A DNA stretch of 64,000 bases from NCBI RefSeq assembly GCF_003634705.1, contig NZ_RBWU01000008.1, positions 248,001 through 312,000 of the forward strand. The letters run 5' to 3'. Source of the DNA: Actinomadura pelletieri DSM 43383 (GTDB lineage Bacteria; Actinomycetota; Actinomycetes; Streptosporangiales; Streptosporangiaceae). Positions 43,034 to 52,917 of the stretch are shown here, in pieces (position 1 is the first letter of the stretch; each line of letters opens with the position of its first letter). The position numbers were made by a program, and so were the translations under genes. The notes under the pieces were generated by a model. The model worked only from the letters and a program-made list of their open reading frames with translations, did not search any database and was not told the DNA's origin.

Positions 43034-44530
43034 TCAGCCTGTTCGTCGCCAGGAAACGTGGGCCAGAGGTGCTGTGGCGGGCTGGTCGTCCCAGACGATC
43101 TGGAGGAAGACGCCCGCGGCGAAGCTCCACGCGGTGGCCACGGCCACCATGGTCAGGATCGGTAGGCCCTGCCCTTGGCAGCCGGTGTCGGCGTACCAAC
43201 AGGCGACGCTGAGCGGAGCGGGTTCGCCAGGCTGGGTGTCGGGGTTCTCGGCGAACACCGGGAGCAGGAAGCGCAGCCCGACGAGGGCGACCCAGAAGGC
43301 GTGGGCGAGGCCGAGGAGCCCGATGCCCAGGGGGCGGCGGGCGAGCCGGAGGCCGGTGACGCCGTGGTTGGCGGCCTCGATGACGAGGTAGCCGATGCCT
43401 GTGGCGGCGATGCCGAGGGCGGCGAGGGCGGCGGGGCCCGTCTCGCCGGGGCCGCCGCGCCACCAGTCGGGTGCGAGCGCGGCCAGGGAGACCAGTCCGA
43501 TGGCGGCACCCGCGGGCTGGCGCAGCATCCAGGGCCAGGCCGCCGCGCGGTCGAGCGCGGTGGCGGCGACGATGAGGGCGTATCCGGCCGCGGCGGTGCC
43601 TGCGGCGGCGGTGTGGGCCCAGGTCGATGGGCTGATGGACGCGAGGACGAACAGGGCGGTCGAGGCGGCCAGAACGGTCGCCGCGGCGGCCGTGGTGAGC
43701 CGGGCGGAGCGTCCGAGGAGCCGAACCGTCGCGTGTGTGGCGGGCCACCAGGCGAAGCGGGGGAGGAGCTGGCGCTGGACGATGTGTCCGGCGACGGCGC
43801 GGTGGACGGCCTGCGCGTCGCGTTCGGTGTGGCCGTCGTTGGGCGGTCCGAGGCGGGAGGGCAGCAGCGGCGCCGAGGCCAGATGCACCAGATCGGTTTC
43901 GAGGTCGCTGATGCGCGCCGCGAGCTGCGGCTGGTCCTCGATGGTGGCCAGGACGGCGGCCCAGTCGTCGCGGGCCTGCTGGGCGAGGGAGAGCAGCCGC
44001 CGGTGCGCGGCCGGGGCCGTCCCGGAGCCGTCCTCCAGGCGCCGAAGATCGTCTGCGGGGACGCTGATACCGGGCACCGGTGTGGCGGCGTCCAGGACGG
44101 GGGGCGGCGCGAACGGCAGCGACAGCAGGATCCACCGGGTTCGGGTCAGGTGGGCGGCGGCGACCCGGTGCCCGTGGGCGGACAGGCCCGGCACCGTCCC
44201 CGACGTGGTGAGCTCGAACACCGCCTCGTACAACTCGACCAGAGTGCACCATTTGGAGGTGTTGAGCACCGCCGGGGTGAGCCGCTCGACCACGTCGGCC
44301 GGGCGGTAGGCCAGGACGCGGACGATGCCGGGACGATGCGCCGCGATGGCCTGGATGGCCTCGCGCCATGCGGCGATCCGCTCGGTGGAGGAGGCGCGGC
44401 CTTGCACATCCGCGGAGCCGCCGAGCAGGTCTTGGCGGGCGGCGTCCGTGTCGGCCGCGGCGGGTGGGACGCCCGGTAGCCGCAGCGAGCGGGCGAGCCG
44501 CTCGGCCCACGCCCGGTGGTCGGCGCTCAA
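43034..44530 (-). CDS. CRISPR-associated membrane protein, unknown, six predicted helices
   Basis: 498 residues embedded in the cmr operon (ATGA overlap with the CARF gene upstream, 13 bases before cmr1). Residues 1-270 are soluble and helix-rich without recognised motif. Six hydrophobic segments follow at about 278-300, 305-327, 340-354, 366-388, 402-425 and 456-480, with a Cys pair in SVACWYADTGCQ in the last loop. Membrane proteins in type III loci (for example Cam1, Csx23 or CorA types) act downstream of cyclic oligoadenylate; this one looks like none that I know. Its place beside a CARF gene makes it a candidate membrane effector. Confidence 0.85.
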   Translation of the reverse strand: MSADHRAWAERLARSLRLPGVPPAAADTDAARQDLLGGSADVQGRASSTERIAAWREAIQAIAAHRPGIVRVLAYRPADVVERLTPAVLNTSKWCTLVELYEAVFELTTSGTVPGLSAHGHRVAAAHLTRTRWILLSLPFAPPPVLDAATPVPGISVPADDLRRLEDGSGTAPAAHRRLLSLAQQARDDWAAVLATIEDQPQLAARISDLETDLVHLASAPLLPSRLGPPNDGHTERDAQAVHRAVAGHIVQRQLLPRFAWWPATHATVRLLGRSARLTTAAAATVLAASTALFVLASISPSTWAHTAAAGTAAAGYALIVAATALDRAAAWPWMLRQPAGAAIGLVSLAALAPDWWRGGPGETGPAALAALGIAATGIGYLVIEAANHGVTGLRLARRPLGIGLLGLAHAFWVALVGLRFLLPVFAENPDTQPGEPAPLSVACWYADTGCQGQGLPILTMVAVATAWSFAAGVFLQIVWDDQPATAPLAHVSWRRTG

Positions 44531-45444
44531 CCGGTGTCCCCGATCGAGCCGACCACCGCTTCGCCGAGGACGGCGAGGTAGCCGTAGCCGAAGGCGTTGA
44601 GTCTCAGGGTGCCTTGCTCGATGTCCCAGGCCGCCCCGCGCAGCCGCGGCTGGCCCGGGCTCTGCCCCGCCTTGACGTGGTTAAGTTCGACGCGCATGTC
44701 CTCGATCACCTCGGCGGAGAAGCGGCGCAGCTCGATGCGGTGCGTCTGGGCGTCGGCGCCCGCCTCCTCGTAGACGTAGCGGGCCGACACGCGGTCCGGG
44801 GCCAGGGAGTGCAGGAGTTCGGACATGGCCAGGGTGTGCAGCAGGGTCGCCTTGTAGCCGCCGGTGAGGTGTACCTGGACGGGACGGCCGGTGTCGAACG
44901 CGGCGCGCAGCACCAGGCCCATCCCCGCTACGGCGAGGATGAAGCCGTTGCGGGGCTGTCTGGGGTCCAGGCCGCGGAGCCGGACGATCGACACCGGGCC
45001 GGCCGCGTACCGGGGGTCGACGGCGGCGTCCTTCAGTTCGGCGGGTGTGGTGGTGTAGGTGACGCCGGTCAGGTCCGGGCCGGTGAGGTGCTGCGCCACG
45101 CACAGCGCGGACGCGATCCCGGCGCCGGTGTCGGAGGCGACCAGCGTGACGGTGTCGCCGCGCGAGGCCATTTCGGCGAGCGAGCCGGTGGTCGAGGCGG
45201 CCAGGGTGTGGGTTTCGGCGGACAGCGGCCCCGGGTCCCAGGCGCCCAGCCGCACGTCCTCGGCGTCGGCGCCCGTCTGCTCGACCCACCAGTCCGTGAC
45301 CTGCTCGTCGGGCAGGCGCGGCAGGGCGCGCAACCGCCCATGGATCCGGTCGGCGAAGTCGGCGGCGGTGGCCCCGAGTGGCCCGGTCCGGGTGCGCAAA
45401 GAGTGCAGGATGGAGATACCGCACGGCACGACATAGACGGTCAC
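44527..45444 (-). CDS. CARF-domain protein (APE2256-like)
   Basis: 305 residues from GTG 45444 (GTGA overlap with cmr6). The CARF fold is indicated by the N-terminal VVPCGISILHSL, the DTVTLVASDTGAG strand-loop, and VHLTGGYKATLLHTLAMSEL at about 191-210, in which TGGYKA is the conserved ligand loop of the Cas_APE2256 family. CARF domains bind cyclic oligoadenylate made by Cas10. No HEPN, nuclease or other effector domain can be seen in the remaining 80 residues, so it may be a stand-alone sensor or ring nuclease, or it may signal to the membrane protein encoded next. Confidence 0.82.
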   Translation of the reverse strand: MTVYVVPCGISILHSLRTRTGPLGATAADFADRIHGRLRALPRLPDEQVTDWWVEQTGADAEDVRLGAWDPGPLSAETHTLAASTTGSLAEMASRGDTVTLVASDTGAGIASALCVAQHLTGPDLTGVTYTTTPAELKDAAVDPRYAAGPVSIVRLRGLDPRQPRNGFILAVAGMGLVLRAAFDTGRPVQVHLTGGYKATLLHTLAMSELLHSLAPDRVSARYVYEEAGADAQTHRIELRRFSAEVIEDMRVELNHVKAGQSPGQPRLRGAAWDIEQGTLRLNAFGYGYLAVLGEAVVGSIGDTG

Positions 45445-46337
45445 GGCGCGTCCGTCCCGGCGGTCAGGTAGCCGTAGCCGGACGCGGTCTTGGCGCCGAC
45501 GCCGATCTCGTCGACGGCGGCGCCCAGCAGTTCGGTCATCCGGTCCACGTCCGGTTCGGGGCCGATGAGGTGGGTGACGAACGCGCCGTCCTCGACGGCC
45601 AGGAACGGGATCGGGATCGGGTTGAGGTATTCGGCGGGCGGGGCGGGTGCGTTGCCGCCCGGTGCGCGGTAGGTGCGGGCGTGTGGTGTTAGGACGTGTT
45701 CGGTGACGGTGACTCCGCCCGGTCCCGGTAGGGCGTCCAGTATCGTGACCGCTCCCTGGACGGCGTCGCCTCGTGAGCCGGGCCGGGGCGCGCCGAACAG
45801 CCGGACGATCTCGTCCTCGGCCGTACCGGCGACATCGCGGGCGAAGGCGTGAGCGACGCCTTTGAGCGCGGTGCCGGGGATCATCGGCCATCCGTAGGTG
45901 CCGTGCAGGGTGATGCCGACATTGCGGACGCCCGCGTCGCCCGTGCCCGTCACGACCGCACCCTGGGCCTCCAGCCGCATGATGCGCACGGCCCCTTCGG
46001 CCGCGGCGGCCAGCGCGGCGACGGCGGCGCGGCGGCGCAGCTGGACGGCCTCCAGCAACCTGTGCGGGCGGGACCGGTCCCCCGCGGCGCGGCCTTCCCC
46101 GGGGCGGTGCTGGCCCAGGGACGTCGCCGTCGCCCACCGGCGGACGGGCTCGTCGTCCAGCGCGTCGGCCCCGCTCTCGACGCCGCCCAGGACGGCGGTG
46201 CGCAGCAGCACCAGGCGGGCGTTGGCGCCGTGCAGCGGGGTTCCGTGGGCGCTGCGGGGGCGGAACTCGGCGGGTTCGTCCTTCTCGCTGGGAATCTGGT
46301 AGCGCCGGTTCAGAGGACCGGCGATCAGCTCAGTCAT
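45441..46337 (-). CDS. cmr6: Type III-B RAMP protein Cmr6
   Basis: 298 residues. RAMP motif HGTYGWPMIPGTALKGVAHAFA in the middle and a C-terminal glycine-rich KTASGYGYLTAG mark Cmr6, the backbone subunit near the crRNA 3' end. ATG 46337 overlaps the cmr5 stop by 8 bases; the open frame upstream is a shadow of cmr5. Confidence 0.88.
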   Translation of the reverse strand: MTELIAGPLNRRYQIPSEKDEPAEFRPRSAHGTPLHGANARLVLLRTAVLGGVESGADALDDEPVRRWATATSLGQHRPGEGRAAGDRSRPHRLLEAVQLRRRAAVAALAAAAEGAVRIMRLEAQGAVVTGTGDAGVRNVGITLHGTYGWPMIPGTALKGVAHAFARDVAGTAEDEIVRLFGAPRPGSRGDAVQGAVTILDALPGPGGVTVTEHVLTPHARTYRAPGGNAPAPPAEYLNPIPIPFLAVEDGAFVTHLIGPEPDVDRMTELLGAAVDEIGVGAKTASGYGYLTAGTDAP

Positions 46338-46755
46338 CGTCGCCTCCCGCCATCGGCCCCTCCAGCGCTTCGGTGAGCCTGCGCAGCCATATCGCCAGCA
46401 GCTCGGTCCGCTCCGACGCGCGGGCCATCGCGCCCGCGCTGGTGACCGCGGGGTCGCCCAGCGCGGTGAACAAGGCGAGCGCGTCGGCGGGCGGCGCCGC
46501 CCAGCCGAGGTCCCGCGACACCACCTCCACCAGCGCGGCCCGCACCGTCTCGTAGGCGGCGGGCAGCGGGCCCGGCCCGGTGGACTTGGCGTACAGGAAC
46601 GCCAGCGTGGCGGGCAGCCCACCGGTTCGCAGCTGCGCGGGCAGGCCCTTGAGGCGGCTCACGACCTCCGGTGACCAGCCGCCCTGCTGCCGGATGGCGT
46701 CCACGATCTGCGACGCCTGCGCGGCCAGCCTCTGGTCGAGGCGCACGGGGCTCAC
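46330..46755 (-). CDS. cmr5: Type III-B small subunit Cmr5
   Basis: 141 residues, all helical, starting at GTG 46755 in a GTGA overlap with cmr4. RLDQRLAAQASQIVDAIRQQ at the N-terminus and LPATLAFLYAKSTG (the conserved Phe-x-Tyr-x-Lys-Ser stretch) are typical of Cmr5. It binds single-stranded target RNA along the complex. Confidence 0.87.
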   Translation of the reverse strand: MSPVRLDQRLAAQASQIVDAIRQQGGWSPEVVSRLKGLPAQLRTGGLPATLAFLYAKSTGPGPLPAAYETVRAALVEVVSRDLGWAAPPADALALFTALGDPAVTSAGAMARASERTELLAIWLRRLTEALEGPMAGGDDD

Positions 46756-47684
46756 GAGTCCGCCTCCCCTGCCTGGGTGCCGGGGCGGACGACCCGGCAC
46801 CACATCAGGCCCTTGCCGACCGTCTCGTCCCCGCCGACCTGCACGACCTGGCCGTCCAGCTCACCGGCCAGCGTGTCCAGCTCCGCGACCCGGCGGGTCT
46901 CCAGCAGCGCGACCATGACGGTCTCGGCGGGCAGGTACTCGCTGTAGAACGGGCCGTGCGCGACCGTCTTGGTCGGCACCCCGTCGACCTCGGCGCCGAG
47001 CTGGACGCGGGCCACCACCGGTGTGCACTCGCGCGACAGCGCCTTGAACAGGTCGGCCGACACCACGTACAGGCGCTTGGCGAGCAGATTGCGGAAGAAC
47101 GCGTGTTCGGGCGTGGGCGGCAACGCCAGATCGGCGACCGCGGCGGCCCACTCCCGTACGTTCGGCGACCCCTGGGCCGTGACCTGGTAGGAACCGAGTA
47201 CCGCGTTCTGTCGGACGTTCGTCCCGCCCACGACCCAGGCAGAGTCGTCGCCGGGATCGTCCGGTGTGTCGGCCGGGCCGATCTCCACCCCCACCAGCGA
47301 TGCGCGGCGCGCGAGCCGGGCCCGTACCAGCGGCGACAGCGCCCAGGCGAAGGTGTCGACGAGCGTCGGCACCGGCAGCGCGACCAACTGCGCCTCATGG
47401 ACCCGGATCGAACCCGGTGTCAGGGGCCCGGCCGCCTGCCCGCGCTTCGGCGGCTCCGCCCCGAAGATCGTCGTCCAGGTCGCGGGATCCAGCCGGGATC
47501 TGGTGTGCTCGCGCAACGCCCCCTTGAGGCTCTCGCCCTTGATGATGGGATACCCGGTTCCCACCTCCCGCTGGATCGGCAGGTCCAGCGCTCCCGAGGC
47601 ACCCTCACCACCGGCGTGCACCGGAGTCTCGGCGTACAGGAAAAGCAGGGCACGATGCGGTGTCGCCACCATCGATCCGATCAC
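46752..47684 (-). CDS. cmr4: Type III-B backbone RAMP Cmr4
   Basis: 310 residues. Cmr4 is the repeated backbone subunit that cuts target RNA. FLYAETPVHAGGEGASG is followed by LDLPIQREVGTGYPIIKG, whose Asp is the expected catalytic residue, then SLKGALREHTR. GTG 47684 is chosen: it is in GTGA overlap with cmr3 like the other junctions and GGGGAG lies just upstream. ATG 47705 and ATG 47672 are alternatives. Confidence 0.9.
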   Translation of the reverse strand: MIGSMVATPHRALLFLYAETPVHAGGEGASGALDLPIQREVGTGYPIIKGESLKGALREHTRSRLDPATWTTIFGAEPPKRGQAAGPLTPGSIRVHEAQLVALPVPTLVDTFAWALSPLVRARLARRASLVGVEIGPADTPDDPGDDSAWVVGGTNVRQNAVLGSYQVTAQGSPNVREWAAAVADLALPPTPEHAFFRNLLAKRLYVVSADLFKALSRECTPVVARVQLGAEVDGVPTKTVAHGPFYSEYLPAETVMVALLETRRVAELDTLAGELDGQVVQVGGDETVGKGLMWCRVVRPGTQAGEADS

Positions 47685-48730
47685 CAACTCCCCGTGAAGG
47701 TCCATCCGAAGCCCGCCGTGGCGAGCGTCTCCTCGGCCTGCCGTAGCGGTTCGCGGGCCAGTGCGCGGGCTGCCGCCAGCGCCGCCGTCTCGCTGGGGAA
47801 CCGCAGGTAGTAGACGCCCCCGGCGGGCACCGCCCACAACAGCCGCCCCCTGCCGCGGAACCCGCCCGTGAACCGGTCGGCGGTGATCGTGGTGATCACC
47901 TGCGGCCCACCGGTCGCGGCGGCGACCAGCTCGCAGCCCGGCCACACCGACAGGTCCGGCAGCCATCCGCCGGTGAACACCGCCGGTGTCGCCAGATACA
48001 AAAGGAGACGGCCGCCGGTCGCGGTGGCGGCCGGTTCGGGCAGGGCCGGCGCGGCCAGCTCGCGGACCTGCGCGCCGCGACCCCGGCCTCCGAACGCCAC
48101 CGTCCGCGCGGGGGGAACGTCCGGCCCGTCCAGGCAGCGGACCGCGAAGCCCGCGCCCGGGTCCAGCCGCAGATGCTCGGTCGCGTACAGCAAGCCGTCC
48201 GCCGCCCCGCCGCCGTCCTCGCCCGCCAGCCCCACACGCCGCTCCACCTTCCATGGCGGTTCGCGCCGGTAGTCGGGGGACACCTTCCCCATCGACAGGT
48301 AGCCCTGTAACGCCCGCAGGTCCCACCAACCCTCGACAGGGTCGCCGTCGCCCACCAGCCGTCCAGAGCATGGGCGCAGATCGTCCACGACGCCGTCGGG
48401 CACAACCGTTTTGACTCGTAGACGCTCGGGCGGGACCGCCGTCCCTGCATCGGTCACGACCACGTCCCGCGGGACGGGCCACACCACGCGGCCGTCACCG
48501 GTCACCGTGAACGGGCCCGCCAGCCGCGACGGAACCTCAACGCCCCGGGCGTCGGCGCGCAGCCCCGCCCCGGGGGCCGCCCCGTAAGCCGCGCCGACCG
48601 CACCGCCCAGCGTCGTGGGGCTCGGCAGCACCGTCCGCGCCACCGAGTCCTGGCCCGCGTCGAACGGTCTGCCGTCCCGGACGGTGACGGTGTCCAGCGG
48701 CTCGAACAGCAACCACCGCTCGGCGATCAC
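47681..48730 (-). CDS. cmr3: Type III-B RAMP protein Cmr3
   Basis: 349 residues. The N-terminus LLFEPLDTVTVRDGRPFDAG and LPSPTTLGGAVGAAYG are diagnostic of Cmr3, which caps the crRNA 5' tag next to Cas10. YLSMGKVSPDYRREPPWKVE and a C-terminal AGFGWTFTGSW region complete it. GTG start in GTGA overlap with cmr2. Confidence 0.9.
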   Translation of the reverse strand: MIAERWLLFEPLDTVTVRDGRPFDAGQDSVARTVLPSPTTLGGAVGAAYGAAPGAGLRADARGVEVPSRLAGPFTVTGDGRVVWPVPRDVVVTDAGTAVPPERLRVKTVVPDGVVDDLRPCSGRLVGDGDPVEGWWDLRALQGYLSMGKVSPDYRREPPWKVERRVGLAGEDGGGAADGLLYATEHLRLDPGAGFAVRCLDGPDVPPARTVAFGGRGRGAQVRELAAPALPEPAATATGGRLLLYLATPAVFTGGWLPDLSVWPGCELVAAATGGPQVITTITADRFTGGFRGRGRLLWAVPAGGVYYLRFPSETAALAAARALAREPLRQAEETLATAGFGWTFTGSW

Positions 48731-50524
48731 GCCGCTCCCTCCGCCTCACCGGCACCTCGCGTCTTGGCCAGGAACCGTGCCACCAGCACGGCGTTCGCCG
48801 CGTCGAGCACATGCCGCTCGGCCGGATCGGCACCGCAGAGCGCCGACAGCGTCTCCCCGGCGCGTGCCGCCCGTGCGCGCGGGACGCCCTGCCGGACCGC
48901 CCGCCGCGCCAGCTCCCGCGACCGCCACTCCCGGTCGAGTTCGGCCAGCCCCACCCGATCGGCCTCCAGCCCCGCCGCCAGCCGCCCCGACAGGGAGCCC
49001 GCCAGATCCGCCGCCAACGCCTCAAGGTGCGAGACGGTCGGAACCTCGGGAAACGCCGTGACATCCCACCACGGCAGCACCACCCGAGTCCGTTCACCGC
49101 CCCGGTTCAGCACCGCCACGCCCAGCCCAGGCCGCTCCCGCTCCTTGGCCTCCGCCAGCAGCCCGTGCACGGTGTCGACCGCCGACCGCAACGGCCAGGA
49201 CGCGTGGAAGAACACGACCGCCGAACTGGCCGACTGGCGGCGCCGCAGCAGCCCGCGCAACTCCTCGTCGTCCCCGAACAGCCCGTTGACGTGCCGGACC
49301 GCGGCCAGCGCCGTCCTCGCCGGCACCAACGCCAAAAGGTCATCGCCACCCGCGTACACGACCTGACCCAGATACTCGGCGTGGATCGCCGCCGCCTGAG
49401 CCGCCCCAACTCTGGCGATGCCGGCGGAAACCCGCCGATGCCAGTCCAACGGCTCGTCCTCGCCGGTTGGGAAGGAACCGAGGCGCCTGCCCATGTGGTC
49501 GGCGTCCTGGGCGACGATCGCCAGGTAGGGGGTCAGCGGAGCCAGCCCCCGCCTTCTTCGCCGCTCGGCTCAGGTCGGCCGCCGCCTCCGCTCCCAGCGC
49601 ACACAGATCGGTGTCCGGCGCAGCGGCCAGATCATGATCGCGCTGGAGCCCGCCCGGTTCCCACGTCTCCGGCGCGCACCATGCCCCCTCCACCCGGCGC
49701 AGCCACGCCAGCACCTCATCATCAGATCGTGGGACACCGGGCAGATCGCCGCCACGCCGCCTCAGCGCCGCCCGTTCCCGACCATGATGATCGGCACATA
49801 ACGCCTCCACCGTTTCCCGCAGAAACTCTGCCTCATCCCGCAGTTCCCGGTTCCGCGCTGCCGCCTCGATCACCGCGGCCCGGAACGGCGCCGAGGCCAC
49901 CGACCATGTCGAGGCGAACCGCTCCCCGTGCGTCCGCGCGTACCACCGCTTCACATGCCCGACCGGCGACAACCGCTCACCCGCACGCGGACCGAACCCC
50001 GCAGGCCGCCGCCGGTCCTCGACGGCCGGCCACCGCGCCGTCAAAGCGCAGATCCGGGCCTGAGTCACCGCGACGCCCGGGAACTCCCGCACCCGCTTGC
50101 GCGCCGTCAACGCCTCCAGCGCCCTCGCCCACTGCTCCCGGTATCCGCCGCTCCCCACCGCCACCGAAACCCAACGCACCACCGGAAAACCCGAGGTCTC
50201 CCGCACCGGATGCTCTGTACCGGCGAACGTCTCACCCAGGTACGACTCCCACAGCGCCGTGACCGCACGCGCCATCGCCCTCCCCAGCTCAGGCCCCTGC
50301 CCCGACGCGGTCAGCACGACGACCCGGTTCGGCGTCCCCGCCACCGCATCACCCCCAGGCATGATCGGCACCGTGTCCGGACGCCCCCGCGCGACCGTCA
50401 CGGCCGCCCGCGCCAGATGCGCCACCAGCGCACTCCCCGAATGCAGGTCAGCGGTCGAGCGAGATTCCAGGATGAACGGCTGCACACCAGCCACCGAGAA
50501 AACGACCAAATCGCCCGCATTCAC
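48727..50524 (-). pseudogene. cmr2: Cas10/Cmr2 polymerase subunit with a one-base frameshift
   Basis: Cas10 of a III-B complex, read in two frames. From GTG 50524 the frame gives FSVAGVQPFILESRSTADL to LSRAAKKAG; the matching continuation, PYLAIVAQDADHMGRRLG and the palm motif VVYAGGDDLLALV, is in the next frame, reaching TGA at 48727. The shift lies between 49528 and 49550, where two five-base homopolymers occur; removing one G from the run at 49546-49550 (minus strand) joins the halves smoothly. The joined protein would be about 598 residues, with no N-terminal HD nuclease domain, and an intact GGDD cyclase site for cyclic oligoadenylate synthesis. Mutation or homopolymer sequencing error are both possible. 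Confidence 0.85.
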
Positions 50525-50886
50525 GCGGCCGACCCAATGTTCGCCACAGCGCCCCTCCGCGCCAGGCCCGGAGGCCCGAAGTAGGAAGCACCAAGCTAAT
50601 GGCACACCACACTCGCCCCCACACCGAACGTAACAGGATGACCGATACCGGCAATCCGGTGGCGCCCCCACAGCGACGAAGTCAGGCAGATTCCGACCGG
50701 CCCAGCGCAGACCAGTCGAAAACAGCGACCTTCGCCGCCCCCACCTCCGTCACGGATCAGCGCCCCTCGGCAGAGCCGAGACGAAGATGGTCAGCGCCCA
50801 CGGCCGGCACCTAGTCACCTCGGTCCTGACCGAAGCGGCCAAGACAGCGACCGAAGTAGTGGCAGCCGCCCTGTACAGACGGCCGG
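50525..50886. other. Region upstream of cmr2, no gene
   Basis: Should hold the promoter of the effector operon (minus strand), but no clear -35/-10 pair stands out. Confidence 0.4.
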
Positions 50887-51011
50887 TCGATCTGAACCCG
50901 AGTCCGGCCGTCCACCCGAACCGGGCCGTCGCCGTCGCCATGGCGGACGGCCCGGAGGCGGGCCGAGCCCTCGTGCGGGACCTGACGGCCGACCTGCAGG
51001 GGCGGCATTGA
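50887..51011 (+). pseudogene. ECF sigma factor C-terminal remnant
   Basis: The frame reads NPSPAVHPNRAVAVAMADG and EAGRALVRDLTADL before a TGA. This matches the C-terminal extension of actinomycete ECF sigma factors (PSPVVALNRAVAVAMxxGP). The sigma-2 and sigma-4 regions are absent, so only a tail remains. Confidence 0.6.
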
Positions 51012-51149
51012 TCCGGCGCCCGAGCGTTTCGCCACCACTTGGTCCGGGTTCCTGCGCTCGCAGGCCAAGGCGCTGCCAGGGTGTGACTTTCTGGAGGCCA
51101 TCACGCTCACCGGCGCCCGCATGTACGTGCAACTTTGGGTGGAAAGTGT

Positions 51150-51623
51150 CTACCCGGACTCTCGGTCGTCCGGCCCGGTCGGCGATTCCGACGGGTCCTC
51201 CGAATCCTGCGGGTCGATCTTCTCCCGGCAGCCCTCCGGATCCCTTGCCTGCTCGATGCACTGCCGGGTCTGCTCTTCCGTCGGGGGAACCCCCGGCGCC
51301 TCTCCGGTCTCGTCGCCCGACGGCTGCACTGGCTCGACCGACCCAACGCCCTCCGGCCCGTACTCCTCGATACAGCTCTGTCGAACACTCAATCCTTGAG
51401 GGTGTTTGCACTCGGCTGGAAGGCTCCGCTCGGGCTCCTGGGTCGTCCGCTGAGGGCTCGATTTCGGAGCCTGTCGAGTCCGACTCGGGTCCGGCGTCGT
51501 CGGGGTGGGCGCTTGAGTGGTCGGGGATGTCCGGGTCGTCGGGGGAGCGGGCGGATTCTCTTGCGCGCACCCGGAAGCCAGCACCGCCGCCGCACCCATG
51601 ATCGTTGCGATTGCGATCTTCAC
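51150..51623 (-). CDS. Putative secreted lipoprotein
   Basis: 157 residues from GTG 51623; ATG 51761 is a longer alternative. The N-terminus KIAIATIMGAAAVLASGC is a short basic start, hydrophobic core and a lipobox-like end (Cys at about 19; Ala rather than Leu at -3). The rest is a Thr/Pro/Ser-rich linker, then an acidic tail with three further Cys in CKHPQGLSVRQSC, and CIEQARDPEGC, perhaps disulfide-bonded. Function unknown. Confidence 0.6.
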   Translation of the reverse strand: MKIAIATIMGAAAVLASGCAQENPPAPPTTRTSPTTQAPTPTTPDPSRTRQAPKSSPQRTTQEPERSLPAECKHPQGLSVRQSCIEEYGPEGVGSVEPVQPSGDETGEAPGVPPTEEQTRQCIEQARDPEGCREKIDPQDSEDPSESPTGPDDRESG

Positions 51624-52247
51624 GCCGGGCTTCTGGACGGGTGCGCTTCGACCCGACCGGGAGCCGGGCGCTGGGAGAGCCTCCTGTTGACGCAGCGCAT
51701 TCGGGGCGCGGCGCTCGGACTCGGAGATCCGCGTGTCCGCGCTTGGCCTGCTCACCTTCATCGGCTGGCCCCCTTGTCGGAAGGTTCTTCCAGGTCAGAG
51801 CCAGGTCCTAGGGGACGGAGTGCCCGAAGAAACGTGGTTCGAACGCGAACACCATGGCAGCGGCAAGAACCACACCGTCCGACCCGAACCACTCACCCGC
51901 CGGACCGACACCACCGGCACCGCCGGGCGTCGCGGACGGCCGCCGCGTGCCAGGTCGATCAGTTCCCAACCAATGCCGCCAGGGGCAGGAGGGGAGACGT
52001 CAAGCAACCTCCAGTGCGATACCGTCGCGCCGCTCGGTCGGCTCACGCTCCCGGATCTGTGCCGCCCGCCCCTTCACCGCCGCCGCCACCTGGAAGTCCT
52101 CTACCACGTTTCGAGGTCAACTTCTGCGGGGGCTGGCCAGGGAAGGCCAGAGCACCTGGAGCAACTCCTGCAGGAACAACCAGGTCATTCACGACGACGC
52201 CTACTGGGTGCGTGCGATTTGAGTGACGATAAGAAATCCTGGCAGGC

Positions 52248-52745
52248 ATGGCTTCTTTATCCGCTGAGCGACTCTCCGTGATCCTCCAGGTCCAGGACGG
52301 GCAGTACATGGTGGATGCGGTGGCGGACGAGTACGGCGACGACTGGCCCGAGCCGGAGGACTCTCTCACGACAGGAGAGGAACACTGGGTCTACGTGATC
52401 ACCGGGACATCCTGGGGTCCGGTCACGGTCCATACCCAGAATCTGTCTCAACCGCCTGACGAGGTAGAGCCAGGCTGGGAGATCGTTGTCGAACGCGACA
52501 TCCTCGCCCGTCAAGGTGTCCTGACGGTGGAGAACCTGTACCAGAGCAGCGCCACGGGCGGGCTCAGAGTGCGTCCGGGACGTGCTCGCCTTCGGGTACA
52601 TGCTCGGGGCCGAGCCGAAGCGCGAGCCAACAAGGCACTGGAGGAGCCCATCGAAGCCCATCTCCTCCAGATCTGGCCGACCGACGCACCACAAACTCCC
52701 AGCATGCTTGTTGGTCCCGACGAGTACGGCCGCACCTACCGGTAG
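52248..52745 (+). CDS. Hypothetical protein, 165 aa
   Basis: Not recognised. Contains HWVYVITGTSWGPVTVHTQ and WEIVVERDIL, likely beta-rich, then a basic helical RVHARGRAEARANKALEEP segment. The ribosome site before ATG 52248 is weak. It is flanked by pseudogenes and could itself be a relic; composition is nevertheless compatible with a real protein. Confidence 0.5.
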   Translation: MASLSAERLSVILQVQDGQYMVDAVADEYGDDWPEPEDSLTTGEEHWVYVITGTSWGPVTVHTQNLSQPPDEVEPGWEIVVERDILARQGVLTVENLYQSSATGGLRVRPGRARLRVHARGRAEARANKALEEPIEAHLLQIWPTDAPQTPSMLVGPDEYGRTYR

Positions 52746-52917
52746 ACCCGGCCGGGAATGGGTGGGGCCCAGCGAACTCACTCACCTTGGAATGATCTCG
52801 GGTCGCCCGGGATAACGTACGGACTCGAGGGGCCGGGTCACCGTGACGACCTCCAAGAGTCTGCCCACACGTGTGTGTTGAGGTCTTACATGACCCGCGG
52901 GCGGTGGTGTTCGGCTA

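Noticed and set aside
43175..44479. 434-codon plus-strand frame within the cmr operon
   Set aside because: Shadow of the membrane-protein gene; very Gly/Glu/Arg-rich, no ribosome site.
49528..49550. Programmed ribosomal frameshift in cmr2
   Set aside because: No slippery heptamer with downstream structure that I could identify, and Cas10 proteins are not known to use frameshifting; homopolymer indel is simpler.
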